Source of the DNA: JAJYZP01 sp049964535
GTDB lineage: Bacteria; Actinomycetota; Acidimicrobiia; Acidimicrobiales; Acidimicrobiaceae
NCBI GenBank assembly: GCA_049964535.1
Contig: JBMFXG010000114.1
Coordinates: 1 to 8,847 of the forward strand
Direction: 5' to 3'
Length of the DNA stretch: 8,847 nucleotides
Shown piece by piece: positions 5,781-8,847 of the stretch. The first letter of the stretch is position 1. Each line of letters starts with the position of its first letter. The notes under the pieces were generated by a model. The model saw only the letters and a list, made by a program, of their open reading frames with translations, was not told the DNA's origin and ran no database searches. Both the position numbers and the translations under genes were made by a program.

Positions 5781-8230
5781 ACGATACGGATCGACTGTCA
5801 GAGCGAGCGCGGCTTCGAGTGGAGATAGACGAAGCCGCCAAGTTAATACCGATTCTGTGGCCGCTCTCGCAGTTCATTGCAGTCAATCCACTCTGGGATC
5901 TCGTTGACCTCTCCTTCGAGGATGCGGTGTCAGAGATTTCTCGTTGGCTACCGGTCGCTGGCTATCCTGTGGACCCGGTGGAACGAGGGACGGGAGCCGC
6001 GTGCGCATCCCGAGACCGAAGGGGGATACTCGAACCACCGTTACAGGAGGTTTGCAAAGGCCGCCAACACGTTCAACGAGGGCTCAACATCTCGGCCGAT
6101 CAGGTGAGTCGTCTGAATCGTGAGCTCTCCAACTGGTGCGCTCTCTATATCAGTGGAGTCATGGAAGACCCTGAGCAACGAGGCCTCTATGCATCGTGGC
6201 GGGAGTACGTAGGTCAGGATCCGTCGATGAAACGATGGTTGGGTCGGCAAGGCCGTGCGATGCTCGGCGAAGGGCCGCCGTTAGCCCTTGACGCCCTGGG
6301 TGACTCGCTTCGTGCACTCGATGTTCCTACCAGTGGCTGGGTTGATGCTCTTCGCTTTGGATTGACTGCGCTACCGGGTTGGTCGGCGTATGCGAAATGG
6401 AGAACTCGTTGGGCATCGCCGGATGACGCAAGTCCAAAGCTCTATCTGGCTGACCTACTTGCTATTCGTTACAGCGTGCAAGCCGTTCTCGCTTCGAACC
6501 TGGGTACTCCTCGTGCGTCATACAGTGCTCTCCAGCTGAGAGATGTTCACAGCTCGAGCGAGTTGAATCATAGGGATCTATCTGAGGCCGGTTCAAACGC
6601 GGCCGTCCGACGTGACCGTTGGTCGGAGACGAACCCCGGAGACCTTCTGCGCAAGAGGGAGCTGCAGTATCAAGCGGAGCTTGTTAGCAAGCTGAGCCGA
6701 CTACCCCAAGAAGACGACGCACGGACGCCGATAGCTCAAGTCGTACTGTGTATCGATGTTCGCTCAGAGGGTTTTCGTCGACATCTCGAAGAGGTGGGTC
6801 CATTTGAGACCTTCGGTTTCGCCGGGTTTTTTGCTCTACCGGTTCGATTCCGACGTTGGGGATCGACAGAGCCCGTTGCTCTGTGCCCGGTGATCGTCAA
6901 TCCGACTGCAGAGGTCGAAGAGATACCTCAAGACGACGATCTCGGCCGAGCGAACCGCATGATCGCTGGTCAGCAAGCGCTCGGTTCTACAAGAGCAGCC
7001 TTTGACGGCACGAAGAACGATGTGATCTCCTCTTTCTTGTTAGCGGAGGCCGGAGGCCTCTTTGCCGCTCCCATGATGGTGATTAGGACGGCCTTTCCAC
7101 GCCTCTACGGCGAAGTGCGCCGTAGGGTCACAGGACTCATCGAGCGTCCAGTGGAGATTCCGATATCACTACAGGAGTCTGACGGTGCCATGTCACACGA
7201 GGAGCGAGTGCTCTTTGCCGAGTCTGCGCTCCGCTCCATGGGTCTCACTAAGAACTTTGCACCGGTGGTGATCCTCTGTGGTCACGGAAGTACGACAGAG
7301 AACAATCCGTACGCGTCGTCGTTAGACTGCGGGGCCTGTGCTGGTAATCGAGGTGGAGCGAGTGCACGTGCTGCAGTGGCTATCTTCAACGAGCCATCGG
7401 TCCGAGCGGAGCTACGTAAACGCTCGATCGAGATACCAGACGAAACGGTATTTCTGGCAGGAGAGCACGATACGGCTCTCGATACGGTGAAGCTCTACGA
7501 CGAACGTGGAGTCGACCCAGCGCTCCACTCGACGCTCGAACGTGTTCGAAGGGGGCTCGAAGAGGCCGGACGGTTGCTTGGACAGGAGAGAGCTCGTTCC
7601 TTCCCCGGATATCAACGAAGTAATCATACGCTTGAGGCACGGACGCGGTCATTGGATTGGGCGCAGGTTCAGCCAGAGTGGGGTCTAGCTCGAAACGCTT
7701 GCTTTATTGTGGCACCACGATCTCTGACCAAAGGAGCTGACCTGCACAATCGCAGCTTCTTGCACTCTTACGATCCTAACGATGACCCCGATGGAGGGGT
7801 TTTAGAGGCGATCCTGACCGGACCGATGGTGGTTGGTCACTGGATTAACATGCAGTACTACTTCTCGAGTGTGGATCCACAGGTCTACTCCTCGGGCGAT
7901 AAGACCTTGCACAACGTTGTAGGTGGAGTAGGCGTTGTGAGTGGAGTCGGAGGTGATTTGAGGCTCGGCCTCCCTCTCCAGTCGATCGCAGACGAACTCG
8001 GTCTCTACCATGAGCCACTTCGTCTCTTGGTCGTAATCTGTGCACCACGAGATCGCATTGATGCCGTAGTTGGACGAAATCCGATACTGCGGAGGCTTCT
8101 TGATGGTGAGTGGATCTTCCTGCTCGCACGCGACAGTGGCGATGGTCTGTGGTGGAACAGGGAGCGGAACGGAGTCTGGAAGACGTGGTCCTTTGGGAAT
8201 AGTGATGGGAATGGAGAGTGCAATGGATGA
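5777..8230 (+). CDS. dabA: DabA, zinc-binding subunit of the DAB inorganic-carbon pump (UPF0753/DUF2309)
   Basis: An 817-residue cytoplasmic-side protein, close to the usual DabA length of about 800-850. In the DAB complex it resembles a beta-carbonic anhydrase and is thought to turn CO2 into bicarbonate vectorially with DabB. The zinc-site residues are all present: Cys325 and Asp327 in LCIDVRSEG (CxDxR, with Arg329), His503 in LCGHGSTTENNPY, and Cys518 fifteen residues later in SLDCGACAG. This spacing matches the characterised Halothiobacillus protein. The N-terminus carries the family signature WPLSQFIAVNPLWDLVDLSF, and the C-terminal half has GHWINMQYYFSSVDPQVYSSGDK and the LHNVVGG region. 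The ATG at 5777 overlaps the dabB stop and follows GAGGGAG at suitable spacing. The gene ends inside the PII-like gene. Nothing suggests truncation or loss of activity. Confidence 0.96.
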   Translation: MNDTDRLSERARLRVEIDEAAKLIPILWPLSQFIAVNPLWDLVDLSFEDAVSEISRWLPVAGYPVDPVERGTGAACASRDRRGILEPPLQEVCKGRQHVQRGLNISADQVSRLNRELSNWCALYISGVMEDPEQRGLYASWREYVGQDPSMKRWLGRQGRAMLGEGPPLALDALGDSLRALDVPTSGWVDALRFGLTALPGWSAYAKWRTRWASPDDASPKLYLADLLAIRYSVQAVLASNLGTPRASYSALQLRDVHSSSELNHRDLSEAGSNAAVRRDRWSETNPGDLLRKRELQYQAELVSKLSRLPQEDDARTPIAQVVLCIDVRSEGFRRHLEEVGPFETFGFAGFFALPVRFRRWGSTEPVALCPVIVNPTAEVEEIPQDDDLGRANRMIAGQQALGSTRAAFDGTKNDVISSFLLAEAGGLFAAPMMVIRTAFPRLYGEVRRRVTGLIERPVEIPISLQESDGAMSHEERVLFAESALRSMGLTKNFAPVVILCGHGSTTENNPYASSLDCGACAGNRGGASARAAVAIFNEPSVRAELRKRSIEIPDETVFLAGEHDTALDTVKLYDERGVDPALHSTLERVRRGLEEAGRLLGQERARSFPGYQRSNHTLEARTRSLDWAQVQPEWGLARNACFIVAPRSLTKGADLHNRSFLHSYDPNDDPDGGVLEAILTGPMVVGHWINMQYYFSSVDPQVYSSGDKTLHNVVGGVGVVSGVGGDLRLGLPLQSIADELGLYHEPLRLLVVICAPRDRIDAVVGRNPILRRLLDGEWIFLLARDSGDGLWWNRERNGVWKTWSFGNSDGNGECNG

Positions 8231-8555
8231 ACATTGGGGATTGACACAGATGGTAAAGGTTGAGGTCGTCGTGAACGGTGACGATGTCTCGCTGATCTCA
8301 AATCTCTTTTCTGATGTTGGTGCGACGGGTTTCACCGCCGTCCCCAACGTCTCTGGTCTTGGCCATAGCGGATTTCACCAGGGACGGTTAGCGTTCAATG
8401 ACCGAAGTGGACTCGCTCTGCTCACGGTGGTTTTAGCGGAGGAGTTAGCCGGCTCTCTGATAGCGGGTCTGCGAGAGCACTTCGCGACGCGATCTGGGGT
8501 GATGATGGTCTCCGATACGTGGGTGAGCCGACCGGAGTATTTTCAGCAATCGTGA
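8223..8555 (+). CDS. PII-like (CPII/SbtB-type) signalling protein
   Basis: A 110-residue small soluble protein with PII-family features: a beta strand (VKVEVVV, 11-17), a helix, the nucleotide-site motif GATGFT at 33-38 followed by AVPNVSGLGHSG (39-50), then a short T-loop (FHQGRLAFNDRSG) and strand LALLTVVL. A second helix (ELAGSLIAGLREHF) and final strand SGVMMVSD complete the fold. The T-loop is shorter than in GlnB/GlnK and lacks the Tyr51 uridylylation context, so it resembles the PII-like proteins found beside inorganic-carbon transporters, which bind adenine nucleotides and sometimes bicarbonate. The ATG at 8223 lies inside the last codons of dabA (8-base overlap) with GGAGAG just upstream. 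An ATG at 8250 is possible but has no ribosome-binding site. A role in sensing energy or carbon status and tuning DabAB is inferred from context. Confidence 0.82.
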   Translation: MDEHWGLTQMVKVEVVVNGDDVSLISNLFSDVGATGFTAVPNVSGLGHSGFHQGRLAFNDRSGLALLTVVLAEELAGSLIAGLREHFATRSGVMMVSDTWVSRPEYFQQS

Positions 8556-8591
8556 GACTACTGCGTCGAGTGTTGGAGCCTGCTCAGTGGT

Positions 8592-8847
8592 CTAAAGCGG
8601 CGAGTTGGCGTGCTTGGCCGGTCGCAGGCGCTCTCTCTTGGTGAGTACCATCTCGAGAGAGCGCGCAACGACTGCGCGTGTCGCCTTTGGTTCGATGACC
8701 ATGTCAACAAATCCTCGCTCGGCGGCTATCCACGGTGTGAGATAGATCTCCTCGTACTCTGCCTTTTTGGCGAGTTGCTCAGCTGGGGTCGCTCTCCGAT
8801 GAAGGATCTGCACGGCACCTTGTGATCCCATGACCGCTATCTCGGCC
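8592..8847 (-). CDS. Acyl-CoA carboxylase beta (carboxyltransferase) subunit, C-terminal end only
   Basis: Read on the minus strand from the right edge, this is the last 84 residues before a TAG stop, with the N-terminus outside the window. It matches the C-terminus of biotin-dependent acetyl-/propionyl-CoA carboxylase beta subunits (PccB/AccD-like): AVMGSQGAVQILHRR, then YEEIYLTPWIAAERGFVDMVIEP, TRAVVARSLEMVLTKRE and the ending KHANSPL. The full protein would transfer carboxyl from biotin to an acyl-CoA in the cytoplasm, for fatty-acid or propionate metabolism. It is convergent with the dab operon, separated by 36 bases in which I see no clear terminator. Which acyl-CoA it uses cannot be told from this fragment. 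Confidence 0.93.
   Translation of the reverse strand, partial: AEIAVMGSQGAVQILHRRATPAEQLAKKAEYEEIYLTPWIAAERGFVDMVIEPKATRAVVARSLEMVLTKRERLRPAKHANSPL

Noticed and set aside
8070..8222. An ATG at 8070 that would extend the PII-like protein by 51 residues
   Set aside because: This stretch is the end of dabA read in another frame, has no PII homology and would give an atypically long protein. The ATG at 8223 has a good ribosome-binding site and fits the family start.

Overview
The window suggests a chromosomal segment of an actinobacterium, with moderate GC (mid-50s % by eye). An acidophilic iron-oxidiser-type Acidimicrobiia such as Ferrimicrobium or a relative is my best guess. That guess rests on protein flavour, on a short winged-helix regulator family typical of actinobacteria, and on the GC level; no taxonomic marker gene is present. 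It is an inference and not established by the sequence.

Layout. (1) Positions 1-567, minus: a MarR-family regulator running off the left edge, with an AT-rich imperfect palindrome at its start. (2) 568-927: mostly intergenic, holding one unassigned short reading frame (664-834, plus). (3) 928-1968, plus: a calcium/cation antiporter (CaCA family) with two alpha repeats. (4) 1969-2764: about 800 bases without a recognisable gene, but with two near-identical 14-bp dyads, a hairpin and a small ORF with a good ribosome-binding site. (5) 3862-2765, minus: a winged-helix regulator followed by a nitroreductase-family flavoprotein, probably one transcription unit. A third dyad of the same type sits between them. 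(6) 3863-4121: an AT-rich divergent promoter region with repeated ATTCGT, and a possible small leader ORF that overlaps the next start. (7) 4122-8555, plus: a tightly coupled three-gene operon, dabB-dabA-PII-like gene, with 4-nt and 8-nt gene overlaps. (8) 8847-8592, minus: the C-terminal end of an acyl-CoA carboxylase beta (carboxyltransferase) subunit, convergent with the operon.

The centrepiece is the operon. DabB (a NuoL/MrpA-like membrane subunit) and DabA (UPF0753/DUF2309, with a beta-carbonic-anhydrase-like zinc site) form the DAB inorganic-carbon accumulation pump. Such a pump is thought to convert CO2 to bicarbonate inside the cell, driven by the cation gradient. The third gene encodes a small PII-like protein with a shortened T-loop. 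Its start lies inside the end of dabA, which suggests co-production and a role in sensing or gating. The most interesting points are this DAB plus PII-like arrangement, the altered charged residues in DabB (Val144 and Arg228 at positions where NuoL has Glu and Lys), and the recurring AACTCT-NNN-GAGTT dyads around the regulator/nitroreductase locus.
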